From NCBI RefSeq assembly GCF_947489035.1, contig NZ_CANLCI010000031.1, forward strand, positions 1-56,954: a DNA stretch of 56,954 nucleotides, read 5' to 3'. Under the pieces are notes generated by a model that was not told the DNA's origin, searched no databases, and worked only from the letters and a program-made list of their open reading frames with translations. Each line of letters starts with the position of its first letter. Position 1 is the stretch's first letter. A program made the position numbers and the translations under genes. The stretch comes from an uncultured Ferrimonas sp. (GTDB taxonomy: Bacteria > Pseudomonadota > Gammaproteobacteria > Enterobacterales > Shewanellaceae). Of this stretch, positions 17,118-26,621 are shown one piece after another.

Positions 17118-18017
17118 ATGGCTGATTCCTCTTGGCTGAGCAAGTTCCCTAAGATGGACCGTGCCGATCTGTTGGAGATCCGCAAATACTTAGATGGCGC
17201 CTACCGCGATTTTTCGCGCGAGTATGGCGATGCTATTGAAGGCTTTTTTAGTCCGCTGTTGGACTTTCTTATTTGGTTCGAAAAGTTGTTGGTGCAATCG
17301 CCTTGGTGGGCGGTGCTGATTGTGATCACCGGCTTGGTCTATCTGGCCAGCCGTTCGTGGAAGATGTCGCTGTCGGTGGTGGTGGCGTTTTTGCTGATCG
17401 GCTACTTCGGCATGTGGCAAGACACCATGCGAACCCTCAGCATTATTACGGTATGTACCATGCTGGCTATCGCCCTAGGAGTGCCGATAGGGATCTTAAT
17501 GGCGCGCTCGAACCGCGCCCAAGCGATAGTGACTCCGGTGCTGGACATTATGCAAACCATGCCGGCGTTCGTGTACTTGATTCCGGTGGTGATGTTGCTG
17601 GGGATTGGCAAAATTCCAGGGGTGATCGCGGTGGTGATCTACGCCATTCCGCCGGTAATTCGCCTGACTAACTTGGGCATTCGCTTAGTGGATAAAGAGG
17701 TGCTGGAAGCCGCCACCGCTTATGGCGCAACCGCTTGGCAACGCTTGGTTGGGGTGCAGCTGCCGCTGGCTGGGCCAACCATTATGGCTGGCATCAACCA
17801 GACCATCATGATGGCGCTGGCGATGGTGGTTATCGCCTCGATGATTGGGGTTAAGGGCTTAGGCCAACCGGTGCTGAAGTCGATCACCAACCAATACTTT
17901 ACCTTGGGCCTGTTCAACGGCTTAGCCATTGTGGCGTTGGCGATCATCTTCGATCGCGCCACTCAGGCTTACGCCAAGCGTACCCAGAAACACATGCAGG
18001 GAGGCCACCATGAGTGA
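17118..18017 (+). CDS. proW: ProW-like betaine ABC transporter permease
   Basis: A 299-residue inner-membrane permease with a cytosolic N-terminal extension of about 55 residues and six or seven helices. The EAA-type coupling loop reads EVLEAATAYGATAWQRLVGVQLPLA. It overlaps the ATPase gene by eight bases. It is shorter than E. coli ProW (about 354 residues), as is common for marine homologues. Confidence 0.9.
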   Translation: MADSSWLSKFPKMDRADLLEIRKYLDGAYRDFSREYGDAIEGFFSPLLDFLIWFEKLLVQSPWWAVLIVITGLVYLASRSWKMSLSVVVAFLLIGYFGMWQDTMRTLSIITVCTMLAIALGVPIGILMARSNRAQAIVTPVLDIMQTMPAFVYLIPVVMLLGIGKIPGVIAVVIYAIPPVIRLTNLGIRLVDKEVLEAATAYGATAWQRLVGVQLPLAGPTIMAGINQTIMMALAMVVIASMIGVKGLGQPVLKSITNQYFTLGLFNGLAIVALAIIFDRATQAYAKRTQKHMQGGHHE

Positions 18018-19248
18018 GCAACCACTGATTGAAGTGAACAACCTGTATAAGGTGTTTGGCAAAAATCCGCAGCAGATCATGCCGCAGGTGAAGCAGGGAT
18101 TAAGCAAAGACGAGATCCTCGCCAGCAGTGGCCATACCGTTGGCCTTAAAGAGATTAACCTCAGCATTAATCGCGGTGAGATCTTCGTGATCATGGGGTT
18201 ATCGGGCTCGGGCAAATCCACCCTTATCCGCCACTTTAATCGCTTGATTGATCCTACCGAAGGCCAAATTTTGGTGGACGGTGTAGACGTAATGCAGCTG
18301 TCGCAAAAACAGCTAGAGCAGTTTCGTCGTCACAAGATGTCGATGGTGTTTCAACGCTTTGGCCTGCTGCCACACCGCACCGTGTTGGACAACGTCAGCT
18401 ACGGCCTGAAGGTACAAGGGGTGGCAAAAGAGAGCCGCAACGCCACCGCCAAGCAGTGGCTGGAAACCGTGGGCTTAGCGGGGTACGAACAACAGTACCC
18501 ATCGCAGCTTTCCGGTGGTCAGCAGCAACGGGTTGGTTTAGCCCGTGCCCTGTGTACCGACGCAGAAATTTTGCTGATGGACGAAGCCTTCTCGGCGCTG
18601 GATCCGCTGATCCGCAGCGAGATGCAAGATCAGCTGATTGAACTGCAACAGCAGTTGAATAAGACCATCATCTTCATCACCCACGATCTGGATGAAGCCC
18701 TGCGAATTGGCGATCGCATCGCCATTTTGAAAGATGGCAACTTGGTGCAGGTGGGCCAGCCGGTGGACATCTTAATGAACCCTGCCGACGACTACGTGGA
18801 AGCCTTTGTTAAAGACGTCAACCGCCCGCGCGCCCTAACGGTAGAAACCGTGATGCGGCCACCGGCGCTGCGCTTAACCGCCGACACCATTGGTGAAGCT
18901 CTGAAGCAGATGAAGAAAACCACCGCCGATTACGCCTATTACGTTAGCGATGATGGCTATCAAGGGGTGGTGTGCCAGCAGGCGCTGGAGGTGGCGGTTG
19001 AAGACAACCACAAGCTGCCGATGGATGAGTTTGAGCTGGAACAAGTTGCAGCCATTGCGCCGGATGCGCCACTGGAAAGTGTTATTCCCGGCACCATGGG
19101 TGCTGATTTCCCACTGCCTGTGGTTGATGCAGACGGTGACATTCAAGGGGAGCTGTCTCGCGGCCACTTGGCCGAAGTATTGGCGGACTTCTATGAAGAG
19201 GACGCCGACAAGCCTTCCCCAACTAACGACGACCAAAAGGATGTTTGA
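18010..19248 (+). CDS. proV: ProV-like betaine ABC transporter ATPase with CBS region
   Basis: A 412-residue ATPase with Walker A GLSGSGKST, signature LSGGQQQRVGLARAL, Walker B LLMDEAFSALDP, and a C-terminal tandem CBS-like region (about residues 280-395) that in ProV/OpuA ATPases senses ionic strength. ATG at 18010 overlaps the end of proW. The porin gene begins three bases after its stop. Confidence 0.92.
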   Translation: MSEQPLIEVNNLYKVFGKNPQQIMPQVKQGLSKDEILASSGHTVGLKEINLSINRGEIFVIMGLSGSGKSTLIRHFNRLIDPTEGQILVDGVDVMQLSQKQLEQFRRHKMSMVFQRFGLLPHRTVLDNVSYGLKVQGVAKESRNATAKQWLETVGLAGYEQQYPSQLSGGQQQRVGLARALCTDAEILLMDEAFSALDPLIRSEMQDQLIELQQQLNKTIIFITHDLDEALRIGDRIAILKDGNLVQVGQPVDILMNPADDYVEAFVKDVNRPRALTVETVMRPPALRLTADTIGEALKQMKKTTADYAYYVSDDGYQGVVCQQALEVAVEDNHKLPMDEFELEQVAAIAPDAPLESVIPGTMGADFPLPVVDADGDIQGELSRGHLAEVLADFYEEDADKPSPTNDDQKDV

Positions 19249-19250
19249 TT

Positions 19251-20465
19251 GTGCGTATTTCACTAGCCGCCACTTTCGTTGGCTTAGCGCTGGCCAGCAG
19301 CGGCGCTTATGCCGCGAATAGCACTAACGTTGAGCAAGAGCTCGATGCGCTGAAGCAACGAATTGAGCAGCTGGAATCGGAACAAGCCGAAACCAGTAAA
19401 GCCCAAGACAGCGCGTTTAAATTTGGTGGCGCGGCGCGTTTTACCTACTCCTACACCGATTACGATAACGACAACGAAGATCGCGGTGGCGACATCGATT
19501 TTGAACTGTTCCGTATTGGTGTGGATGGCGAGATCAATGGGGTCATTTTATCGGCGGAATACCGCTGGTATCAGTACATGGATGTGGTGCACCACGCTTA
19601 CGTTGGTTACCACTTTGATGAACACCAGCAGGGCAAAATCGGTGTTACTCAGGTGCCGTTCGGGATCTTAACTTGGGCATCGAACAGCTGGTTCTTTAGT
19701 TCTAACTTCTACACCGGCTTGGAAGACGATTACGATCTGGGGTTGAACTACACCTACACCAATGACCGTGGTCGCTTAGATCTGGCGTTTTATAAAAACG
19801 ACGAACAGGGCGGCATTGATGGCTACGTAGGCGACCGCGCCGATCGTTACTCTTACGATGTCGTCGGCGTGCGCTTGGATGGCGAAGGCACCTTTGCTGC
19901 GCCAAGCATGGCCGCCGGTGAAACCAACACCTTTAACGTGCGTTACGTGCATAACTTCAACTGGGATGAGGTGGCGTTAGAATTTGGCGGCTCTGGCCAG
20001 TTTGGCCAATTAGAGCTGGATAACAACGATGGCGATCACTACGCTGCCGCCGTGCACGGTGTGGTCAATTACGATCGCTGGAACCTGAAGCTGCAGCTAA
20101 CCGATTACGGTTACGACGTGGACGGCATGGATGTGGCGCAGATGGTGGTTGGTGCTTACGCCTTCTTTGATTCGATCCCCGCGGAAGCCACCAGCTACAT
20201 GGCCAACATCGCTTACAGCTTGCCAGTCAGCATTGGGCCTGTATCCAACCTGACCTTCTACAACGATTACAGCATCATCACTGAAAAATCAGGCAACTTA
20301 GCAGACACCTTTATGAACGTAACTGGGGTGGCTATCGCCGCTGGCGGTTTGTTTACCTACGTTGATTTTGTGGTTGCGGAAAACCAACCCTTTGTTGGCG
20401 GCAGCTTGGTGGGCACGGATGGCACCAATCAGCGCTTTAACATCAACGTTGGTTACTACTTCTAA
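19251..20465 (+). CDS. outer-membrane porin in the betaine transporter operon
   Basis: A 404-residue outer-membrane protein. The GTG at 19251 starts MRISLAATFVGLALASSGAYA, a good signal peptide; the in-frame TTG at 19245 overlaps the proV stop and is less likely. A short coiled coil follows (NVEQELDALKQRIEQLESEQ), then aromatic-rich alternating strands typical of trimeric porins, ending in YYF with the C-terminal phenylalanine needed for barrel insertion. Only two bases separate it from proV, so it is translationally tied to the ABC transporter and probably admits the same osmolyte. I do not recognise a named family. Confidence 0.85.
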   Translation: MRISLAATFVGLALASSGAYAANSTNVEQELDALKQRIEQLESEQAETSKAQDSAFKFGGAARFTYSYTDYDNDNEDRGGDIDFELFRIGVDGEINGVILSAEYRWYQYMDVVHHAYVGYHFDEHQQGKIGVTQVPFGILTWASNSWFFSSNFYTGLEDDYDLGLNYTYTNDRGRLDLAFYKNDEQGGIDGYVGDRADRYSYDVVGVRLDGEGTFAAPSMAAGETNTFNVRYVHNFNWDEVALEFGGSGQFGQLELDNNDGDHYAAAVHGVVNYDRWNLKLQLTDYGYDVDGMDVAQMVVGAYAFFDSIPAEATSYMANIAYSLPVSIGPVSNLTFYNDYSIITEKSGNLADTFMNVTGVAIAAGGLFTYVDFVVAENQPFVGGSLVGTDGTNQRFNINVGYYF

Positions 20466-20517
20466 TGCGCTAAGTGTGTACCGCGCGCTGAGTTACTACA
20501 GCTAAGCGCAATCACTA

Positions 20518-20545
20518 AAGCCCACCGAATTCGGTGGGCTTTTTG
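20518..20545. terminator. bidirectional intrinsic terminator
   Basis: A perfect stem AAGCCCACCGAATTCGGTGG continuing into GCTTTTT, placed between the porin gene and convergent mutY. Both sides carry an A or T tract. Confidence 0.9.
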
Positions 20546-20600
20546 TTGGTTGTTGATCGCTTTGCTTACGATGTGATGGTTGGGTGGCGATTGAGCCGCG

Positions 20601-21638
20601 TTACAGCTGCGCTAAGATCTTTTCCGTGGCGGCCGCAAGGCCGATGCTGTGCTGCTCGCCAAGGGCGTACCAATCGCCTTGTTGCTCGGCAACCCGATTC
20701 GGCTTGTGCGTGAGCAGTGCCACCATGGGCTCAATATCTAAGTGGTAATGGCTAAAGGTGTGCCGAAACGCAGCCAGTGGCTCTGGCTCTGCCGCCAGTG
20801 GCAGGTTAGCAAGGTAGCGCTCTAGCGCAGTGTCGTTGTCAAATTGTGGCATGCACCACAGCCCCCCCCAAATGCCGCTGGGTGGGCGTTTCTCTAGATA
20901 GATCTGATTGTCGTGCAACAGCACCAGTAACATGCCGCGCTTAGCGGGTTTGTCTTTCTTGGGCTTTTTGCCGGGAAAGTCGGCGATGCGATGGGTTAAC
21001 CGCGCTTGGCAACTGGCGGCAACGGGGCACCGGTCGCACTTTGGCTTAGTGCGGGTGCAGATCATCGCCCCCATATCCATCATCGCTTGGTTATAAGGCT
21101 GGATCTCAGTGCTGGGGCTGTTGGCGATGGCCACTTGCCACAGCTTATTCTCTACCGCCTTCACCCCATACCAACCGTCGATGGTGTTGTGGCGAGCCAG
21201 CACCCGCTTAACATTGCCATCTAAAATGGCGTGGGGCTGATTCAGCGATAAGCTTAGAATGGCGCCGGCGGTGGAACGGCCAATGCCCGGCAAGCTCATT
21301 ACCGTGTCAATGTCGGTTGGGAACTCGCCGTTGTGTTGATCGCGGATCACTTGCGCGCATTTATGCAGGTTGCGGCCACGGGCGTAGTAGCCGAGCCCAG
21401 TCCACAGGTGCAGCACCTCATCGATGTCGGCGTTAGCCAAATCGGTTAGGGTGGGAAAGCGCTCAGTGAAGCGCTCGAAGTACGGGATCACCGTAGCGAC
21501 TTGCGTCTGCTGCAACATAACCTCGGATAACCACACCCGATATGGGGTGCGATTATGCTGCCAAGGAAGGGTTTTTCGTCCGTGTTGGTGATACCAAGAT
21601 AAGATTTGGCTAGCAAAGCTAGTCGGGTTCGCTTCCAT
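20601..21638 (-). CDS. mutY: A/G-specific adenine DNA glycosylase MutY
   Basis: A 345-residue base-excision repair enzyme removing adenine opposite 8-oxoguanine. Catalytic glutamate in [12 protein letters not shown], helix-hairpin-helix [13 protein letters not shown], and [4Fe-4S] ligands in C-x6-C-x2-C-x5-C ([17 protein letters not shown]). A C-terminal Nudix-like domain follows from about residue 225. I start it at the ATG at 21638 ([11 protein letters not shown]); the open frame extends to 21731 but would overlap trmB. Divergent from trmB. Confidence 0.95.
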   Translation of the reverse strand: MEANPTSFASQILSWYHQHGRKTLPWQHNRTPYRVWLSEVMLQQTQVATVIPYFERFTERFPTLTDLANADIDEVLHLWTGLGYYARGRNLHKCAQVIRDQHNGEFPTDIDTVMSLPGIGRSTAGAILSLSLNQPHAILDGNVKRVLARHNTIDGWYGVKAVENKLWQVAIANSPSTEIQPYNQAMMDMGAMICTRTKPKCDRCPVAASCQARLTHRIADFPGKKPKKDKPAKRGMLLVLLHDNQIYLEKRPPSGIWGGLWCMPQFDNDTALERYLANLPLAAEPEPLAAFRHTFSHYHLDIEPMVALLTHKPNRVAEQQGDWYALGEQHSIGLAAATEKILAQL

Positions 21639-21716
21639 CGATGGGCAACCTAAAATACAATCACGCGTTTTTGTGGGCGACAGTGTAGCGTCCGATGCCT
21701 CAAGCGAGAAGAACAG

Positions 21717-22433
21717 ATGAGTGAAGAGCAAAAAGCGTCAGAATCTAACGAAGATCTGCGCCTGCGGAAAATCCGCTCTTTCGTTAAGCGCGAAGGCCGC
21801 ATGACCAAAGGTCAAGCCCGCGCGATGGAGCAGTACTGGCCAACCATGGGTTTGAACCACGTGGATGGCAAATTGGATATCGATGCCGCCTTTGGCCGCA
21901 GCGCGCCAGTGGTACTCGAAATTGGTTTTGGCATGGGCAAGTCTCTGGTTGAGATGGCCAAGGCCGAACCGGAAAAAAACTTTATTGGTATTGAAGTGCA
22001 TGGCCCCGGTGTTGGTGCCTGCCTGCTGTACGCCGAAGAGTTGGAAGTCACCAACTTGAAAGTGTACGAGCACGATGCGGTAGAAGTATTGGCCGATTGC
22101 ATCGCCGATGAAAGCTTGGATCGAGTGCAGCTGTACTTCCCTGATCCGTGGCACAAAAAACGTCATCATAAGCGTCGTATCGTAAAAGAAGAGTTCATTG
22201 CTGCCATTCGCAGCAAGCTGAAGGTGGGTGGCTGGTTCCATATGGCGACCGACTGGGAACCGTACAGTGAGCACATGGTTGAAGAGATGAACGAAGCCCC
22301 TGGTTTCGCTAACACTGCCACCGATGGCAACTTTGTACCACGCCCTGACTTCCGCCCATTGACCAAGTTTGAGGCCCGTGGCCAACGCTTAGGTCACGGT
22401 GTTTGGGATCTGATCTACAAGAAAGTTAACTGA
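21717..22433 (+). CDS. trmB: tRNA (guanine-N7)-methyltransferase TrmB
   Basis: A 238-residue SAM-dependent enzyme making m7G46 in tRNA. The SAM-binding motif [11 protein letters not shown] and the family motifs [17 protein letters not shown] and [10 protein letters not shown] are intact. First gene of trmB-yggL-glsB on the plus strand, divergent from mutY, as in E. coli and relatives. Confidence 0.96.
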   Translation: MSEEQKASESNEDLRLRKIRSFVKREGRMTKGQARAMEQYWPTMGLNHVDGKLDIDAAFGRSAPVVLEIGFGMGKSLVEMAKAEPEKNFIGIEVHGPGVGACLLYAEELEVTNLKVYEHDAVEVLADCIADESLDRVQLYFPDPWHKKRHHKRRIVKEEFIAAIRSKLKVGGWFHMATDWEPYSEHMVEEMNEAPGFANTATDGNFVPRPDFRPLTKFEARGQRLGHGVWDLIYKKVN

Positions 22434-22443
22434 AGGAAGCACC

Positions 22444-22782
22444 ATGGCGATTAAGCAAAACGCAAAACGTAACGCGCGCATTCACAAGAAATTGCGTACC
22501 GGTGAATTCCAAGAGCTGGGCTTTGATGTCTTCTGGACTTTCAATGCTGAAGCCAGCGAAGCGCAGATCGATCAAGTGGTTGGTCAGCTGATCGACGACG
22601 TCATCGAGCCACAGCAGCTGGGCTTCTCTGGTTCTGGCCATCGTGCGTGGGAAGGCTTGGTTTGCACCCGTGATATCGGCAAATGCACCGACGCCCACCG
22701 CCAAGCGATTGTGGCTTTCTTCAACGATAAGCCGGTAAGTGACGTAAAAGTTACCGAGCTATACGACGTTTGGTGGGGCTAA
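22444..22782 (+). CDS. yggL: YggL family 50S ribosome-associated protein (DUF469)
   Basis: A 112-residue cytosolic protein of the YggL/DUF469 family (RNARIHKKLRTGEFQELGF; CTDAHRQAIVAFF). RBS GAAGGAAG. In E. coli YggL also follows trmB, and it has been linked to 50S ribosomal subunits. The stop abuts the GTG of the next gene. Confidence 0.92.
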   Translation: MAIKQNAKRNARIHKKLRTGEFQELGFDVFWTFNAEASEAQIDQVVGQLIDDVIEPQQLGFSGSGHRAWEGLVCTRDIGKCTDAHRQAIVAFFNDKPVSDVKVTELYDVWWG

Positions 22783-23697
22783 GTGCCGGACGTTAGCCTG
22801 CTAGAGGGGGTGCTGGCGGATGCAGCACCCCTTTTAGGTCAGGGTAAGGTAGCTGATTACATTCCCGAGCTAAGCAAAGTGGATGGCAATAAGCTTGGGA
22901 TCGCCGTGTGCACCGCCGATGGTGGTGTGGTGGGGGCGGGTGATTATCAGCAGCCGTTCTCGATCCAGAGTATTTCCAAGGTGTTTGCCTTGGTGCAAGC
23001 GATGACCCTCTACAGCGAAGACGAGCTGTGGAGTCGGGTAGGTAAAGAGCCTTCGGGCAACGCCTTTAATTCGCTGGTACAGCTGGAACACGAATGCGGT
23101 AAACCCCGTAACCCCTTTATCAACGCGGGTGCCTTGGTGATCACCGATCTGCTGCAAAGCCGATTAAGTGCCCCACGACAGCGGATGCTTGAGCTGGTGC
23201 GAGATCTCTCTGGCAACCCGCAAATTGTGTCGGATAAAGCGGTGGCGCAGTCGGAATATCAGCATATGGCGCGTAACGCTGCCATCGCGTACTTGATGAA
23301 ATCGTTTGGTAACTTTAATAACGACGTTGATCAGGTGCTGCAAACCTACTTTAACCACTGTGCGGTACGGATGAGCTGTGCTGATCTGGCGCGGGCGTTT
23401 TTCTTCTTGTCCAACAAGGGGGTGTGCCTAGGCGATCGCCGGTTGTTGTCGGAGAAGCAAAACCGTCAGGTGAACGCCTTATTGGCAACCTCTGGTTTGT
23501 ACGATGGTGCGGGTGAATTTGCCTATCGAGTTGGCATGCCCGGTAAAAGTGGCGTTGGCGGCGGCATTATTGCCGTGGTGCCCGGCGAGATGAGCGTATG
23601 CGTCTGGGGCCCTGAATTGGATGAGAGCGGTAACTCGTTAGCTGGCATCGCCATCTTAGAGATGCTGGGCAAACGATTAGGACGCTCTATTTTTTAG
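22783..23697 (+). CDS. glsB: glutaminase (glutamine to glutamate + ammonia)
   Basis: A 304-residue cytosolic glutaminase of the beta-lactamase-like fold. The catalytic Ser-x-x-Lys reads SIQSISKVF, with [10 protein letters not shown] and [10 protein letters not shown] as further family signatures. The start is GTG directly after the yggL stop with a purine-rich GGTGGGG upstream, so translation is coupled. Length matches E. coli YneH. Confidence 0.94.
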   Translation: MPDVSLLEGVLADAAPLLGQGKVADYIPELSKVDGNKLGIAVCTADGGVVGAGDYQQPFSIQSISKVFALVQAMTLYSEDELWSRVGKEPSGNAFNSLVQLEHECGKPRNPFINAGALVITDLLQSRLSAPRQRMLELVRDLSGNPQIVSDKAVAQSEYQHMARNAAIAYLMKSFGNFNNDVDQVLQTYFNHCAVRMSCADLARAFFFLSNKGVCLGDRRLLSEKQNRQVNALLATSGLYDGAGEFAYRVGMPGKSGVGGGIIAVVPGEMSVCVWGPELDESGNSLAGIAILEMLGKRLGRSIF

Positions 23698-23724
23698 CGC
23701 AAGCCTTGGCCAGCGGTCTAGATT

Positions 23725-23769
23725 AAAACCACAGTTATTGGCGATATTCGCCAGTGACTGTGGTTTTTT
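23725..23769 (+). terminator. intrinsic terminator after glsB
   Basis: A long stem AAAACCACAGT/ACTGTGGTTTT with a secondary inner stem TGGCGA/TCGCCA, followed by T6. Confidence 0.9.
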
Positions 23770-23889
23770 ATTATCTGTAACTCAATAAAATCAACAGCTT
23801 AAATGTTGGCATGATTGTGGCTTATGGGTAAGCATTCGTGCTAATCAGCAGTGATTGGCCGCCACCCGATAAATAAAAGGATGTTGATT

Positions 23890-24684
23890 ATGTTTAAACG
23901 CCTGCTTGCCTGCTGCTTACTTGTTCCTTCTTTGGCCTTTGGCGCCCAGATTGATGTTGATGGTAATCAATGTCAGGTGGAGCTGAATTACGATCTGCAA
24001 GTCAGTCCACAGCAGTTAGTTATCAGTGATAAACAGCAGACCCTGTACCATTTTGAAGATGGCCAGCTGCTGGTTGATGGTCAAAAGGTGGCACTTACCC
24101 CAGAACAGCGCTACCAGCTTGAACAGTTTCAGCAGCAGTTATTGATTGGTTCGAAAGATCTGGTGGCGATCGTCAACAGCGCCCTGTCGTTGGCGGCGGA
24201 TGTGATCTCGCAAGTATTCCAAGAACTGAACATCGACAGTGACACCCCAGAGCAATTGATGGCTAGCCTGCAGCAAGAAGTAGCCAAAGCGGTCAGCGCC
24301 GAAGATGGCAGCTATCAATTATTAAGCCAATCGTTTGATCAAGCCGGTGATGAGATTGGCGAAGCGGTTGAATCGCAAATGGAGCAGCTGATGAGCGAAG
24401 GCATCGGCCAACTGTTGATGAGCTTGGGCGAATCCATGAGCAACGGCGAAGGCAGCTTCGAGCAACGGATGGAAAATTTTGCCAGCTCAATGGAAAACAT
24501 GGGCGAGCGTATTGAGCAACAGGTTGAGCTGCGCGCCGACAACTTAGAGGTGCAAGCTGAGCAGCTGTGTAGCCAATGGCAAAAATTGGATCTGCAGGAG
24601 CAGCGGATCCACGATTTAGTGCCGCAACTGCAACCATATGAACTGGTGACTGCAGAACAAAACGAGCTCGCGTTTTTACGCTAA
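23890..24684 (+). CDS. yggN: YggN family DUF2884 exported protein
   Basis: A 264-residue exported protein of the DUF2884/YggN family, function unknown. The signal peptide is MFKRLLACCLLVPSLAFGA. I prefer ATG at 23890, with AAGG at spacing nine, over the ATG at 23881 that abuts the AAGG. The body is rich in Q, E and M, with a long helical stretch near residues 140-240. The C-terminal part carries VQAEQLCSQWQKLDLQEQ. The yggN-yggL-trmB-mutY neighbourhood is conserved. Confidence 0.85.
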   Translation: MFKRLLACCLLVPSLAFGAQIDVDGNQCQVELNYDLQVSPQQLVISDKQQTLYHFEDGQLLVDGQKVALTPEQRYQLEQFQQQLLIGSKDLVAIVNSALSLAADVISQVFQELNIDSDTPEQLMASLQQEVAKAVSAEDGSYQLLSQSFDQAGDEIGEAVESQMEQLMSEGIGQLLMSLGESMSNGEGSFEQRMENFASSMENMGERIEQQVELRADNLEVQAEQLCSQWQKLDLQEQRIHDLVPQLQPYELVTAEQNELAFLR

Positions 24685-24706
24685 AAAATAGTCGGAAAAG
24701 TTAAAA

Positions 24707-24740
24707 AAAAGCGGTGATATCAATATCACCGCTTTTCTTT
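24707..24740 (+). terminator. intrinsic terminator after yggN
   Basis: Stem AAAAGCGGTGATAT/ATATCACCGCTTTT with a tiny CA loop and flanking T-rich tail. Confidence 0.9.
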
Positions 24741-24787
24741 TGGGGGATACACAGGCCACAATAGCAGCAGTCTTAAAGGGGAGTGTT

Positions 24788-25693
24788 ATGCGCGAGTTGT
24801 TGGAGCCGATCGTTATTTTTACCCATGTAGTCCGGGCCCAAGGGTTTTCGGCTGCGGCTCGAAAGCTGGGTATCTCTAAGTCGAAGGTAAGCAGCCAGAT
24901 CAGCATGCTAGAGCAGCGCCTTGGCGTGCAGCTGGTACAGCGGACTACTCGCTCGCTCAGCCTCACGGAAAGTGGCGAGTTGCTGTATGGCCACAGTGAA
25001 GTGTTGTTGCGAGACTTAGATCAGGCCATTGCCAGCGTGCAGGATCTGCAAAAAGAGATCCGCGGCGTACTGCGAGTGGGGATCACCCAAGCCTTTGGTG
25101 CCTTGCACCTGATGCCGTTGCTGCCAAAGTTTATGGAAGAGCACCCAGAGTTAGAGCTGGAAGTGAGCTTCTTGGATCACAAAGTCGATGTGGTTGCAGA
25201 GGGCTTGGATCTGTTGTTAACCATGTCAGAGCAGCTGCCACTGGGCATGGTCGCCCGACCCATTTTAGCCTGTGATTTTGTGCTGGTTGCATCGCCAGAC
25301 TATTTGGCCGAGCACGGGGTGCCTTATCACCCAGAGCAGCTAAGTCAGCACAACTGCCTTATCTATAAAAGTGAATGGTACGAACACGCCACTTGGGAAT
25401 TCAGCCAAGGGGAAGATAAGTGCGAGATCCGCGTTAAAGGCAATTACCGAGTGGATGACGCCCCAGCGCTCAAAGATGCAGCGAGCCGAGGCATGGGCAT
25501 CGTTTATCTGGCTACGTACCTGCTTGAGGATGAGCTGAAAAACGGTGAACTGGTTGAACTGCTGCCAGAGTGGCAGTTGGATCACCAATTAAGCCTGCAA
25601 GCGGTGTATCCGCGTCGACAACACCTGCCGCCTAAGGTGCGGGCTTTTGTTGATTTCGTGCGAGCCCACTTCGGCAAAGAGCAGCTTCCATAG
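24788..25693 (+). CDS. LysR-family transcriptional regulator
   Basis: A 301-residue LysR protein with an N-terminal winged helix (FSAAARKLGISKSKVSSQIS, EQRLGVQLVQRTTRSLSLT) and a periplasmic-binding-like effector domain (GVLRVGITQAFGALHL). ATG at 24788 follows AAGGGGAG. It belongs to the subgroup of single-gene LysR repressors/activators close to DhfA/AaeR-like proteins. There is no divergent neighbour: the upstream gene ends in a terminator and the downstream 900 bases are empty, so no target can be inferred. Confidence 0.9.
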   Translation: MRELLEPIVIFTHVVRAQGFSAAARKLGISKSKVSSQISMLEQRLGVQLVQRTTRSLSLTESGELLYGHSEVLLRDLDQAIASVQDLQKEIRGVLRVGITQAFGALHLMPLLPKFMEEHPELELEVSFLDHKVDVVAEGLDLLLTMSEQLPLGMVARPILACDFVLVASPDYLAEHGVPYHPEQLSQHNCLIYKSEWYEHATWEFSQGEDKCEIRVKGNYRVDDAPALKDAASRGMGIVYLATYLLEDELKNGELVELLPEWQLDHQLSLQAVYPRRQHLPPKVRAFVDFVRAHFGKEQLP

Positions 25694-26021
25694 CACACAA
25701 GCCCGAATTAGGCTGGAATCATTGTTCTTTATTGAAAACAGTGCCAGGCACAAATAACATTCAGATATTTCAAGATGATGATATTTAAGGTTTTTTGATG
25801 TTTGAGCACTGTTTTCTATTTCAGTCCAATCGTTGCCGATTTGTAAAATCTTAAAAATCAAAGACTTGTCAGTATCCAGTGACACGCTAGAATGGCTCCA
25901 TCAAACGAGGATAGCCGCAAACGGAATTGACCCCTTCGTGAGTAACCATTCTCAGCCGTGTTTGATAGCAAACAATGGTGATTGTTTGTGTGGATGTAAC
26001 AATCCATCATCTGGACTACTG

Positions 26022-26048
26022 CCCCAGCGTTTTGCTGGGGTATTTTTT
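26022..26048 (+). terminator. orphan intrinsic terminator
   Basis: Stem CCCCAGC/GCTGGGG with loop GTTTT and the tail TATTTTTT. No open reading frame ends nearby, so it may end a small RNA. Confidence 0.8.
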
Positions 26049-26156
26049 GAAAATTACACACTCCGTACCCTACAAAATTCTAATAGCGGTGGTGGTAATT
26101 TATAGCGACAGGCCGCAGTAAGAATAATAAATTAGCCTGCACTAATAATAAAAATG

Positions 26157-26186
26157 AAGGGAGACCAATTTGGTCTCCCTTTTTCT
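26157..26186. terminator. orphan bidirectional terminator
   Basis: Stem AAGGGAGACC/GGTCTCCCTT with an AATT loop and T5; the A-rich upstream flank makes it bidirectional. No gene ends close by on either strand. Confidence 0.8.
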
Positions 26187-26509
26187 TTGCGTACTTTTTG
26201 CCATAACCGATGCCGCAGGTGTTTATTGGTGGCCATCGCCCCATCGCCCTCGCGACTCTTCTCTCATACGAAAGCGTATAAATTCGACTACATTTTCTCT
26301 AGTTAAAATGAAAAGCATTTGAATTTTATGGGCATTTTTTGGTGTTAGACTTATCCTCGCAAGTGTTTGAGCCGTCAACCTCTGGCCGAGTGGCTGTTGA
26401 GCGCTGAACTGCTGTGGCATTCGGCCTAATGGCCGACAGTCAAAGCAGCAATGCTGCACCAATGATCAGCGCAAAGTCGTTCTCATTCACTTAAGTTAGG
26501 CACAGCCTT

Positions 26510-26620
26510 ATGGATTACAGTAACGGCGATTCTGCTCATCGCCGTGGTACGAGCGGCAAGCTCAACCCAGCAGTACTTTATCGGCAACATCATGGATTAA
26601 CCCTTATTTCGGGAGAGTAA
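26510..26620 (+). CDS. possible 36-residue upstream open frame before mscS
   Basis: A short frame from ATG at 26510 to TAA at 26620 ends one base before the mscS ATG and contains the mscS ribosome binding site GGGAGAG. It starts MDYSNGDSAHRRG. No homology is recognised and no strong ribosome binding site is seen for its own start. It could be a leader peptide coupling translation to mscS or a chance frame. Confidence 0.2.
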   Translation: MDYSNGDSAHRRGTSGKLNPAVLYRQHHGLTLISGE

Positions 26621-26621
26621 A

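Larger units (their letters stand above)
25694..26509. other. long gene-free region with orphan terminators
   Basis: More than 800 bases with no convincing coding frame. It contains two good Rho-independent terminators (26022-26048 and 26157-26186) that follow no annotated gene, and AT-rich stretches upstream of each, so one or two small RNAs may be encoded here. 26400-26440 carries a short hairpin (TCGGCCTAATGGCCGA). Confidence 0.5.
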
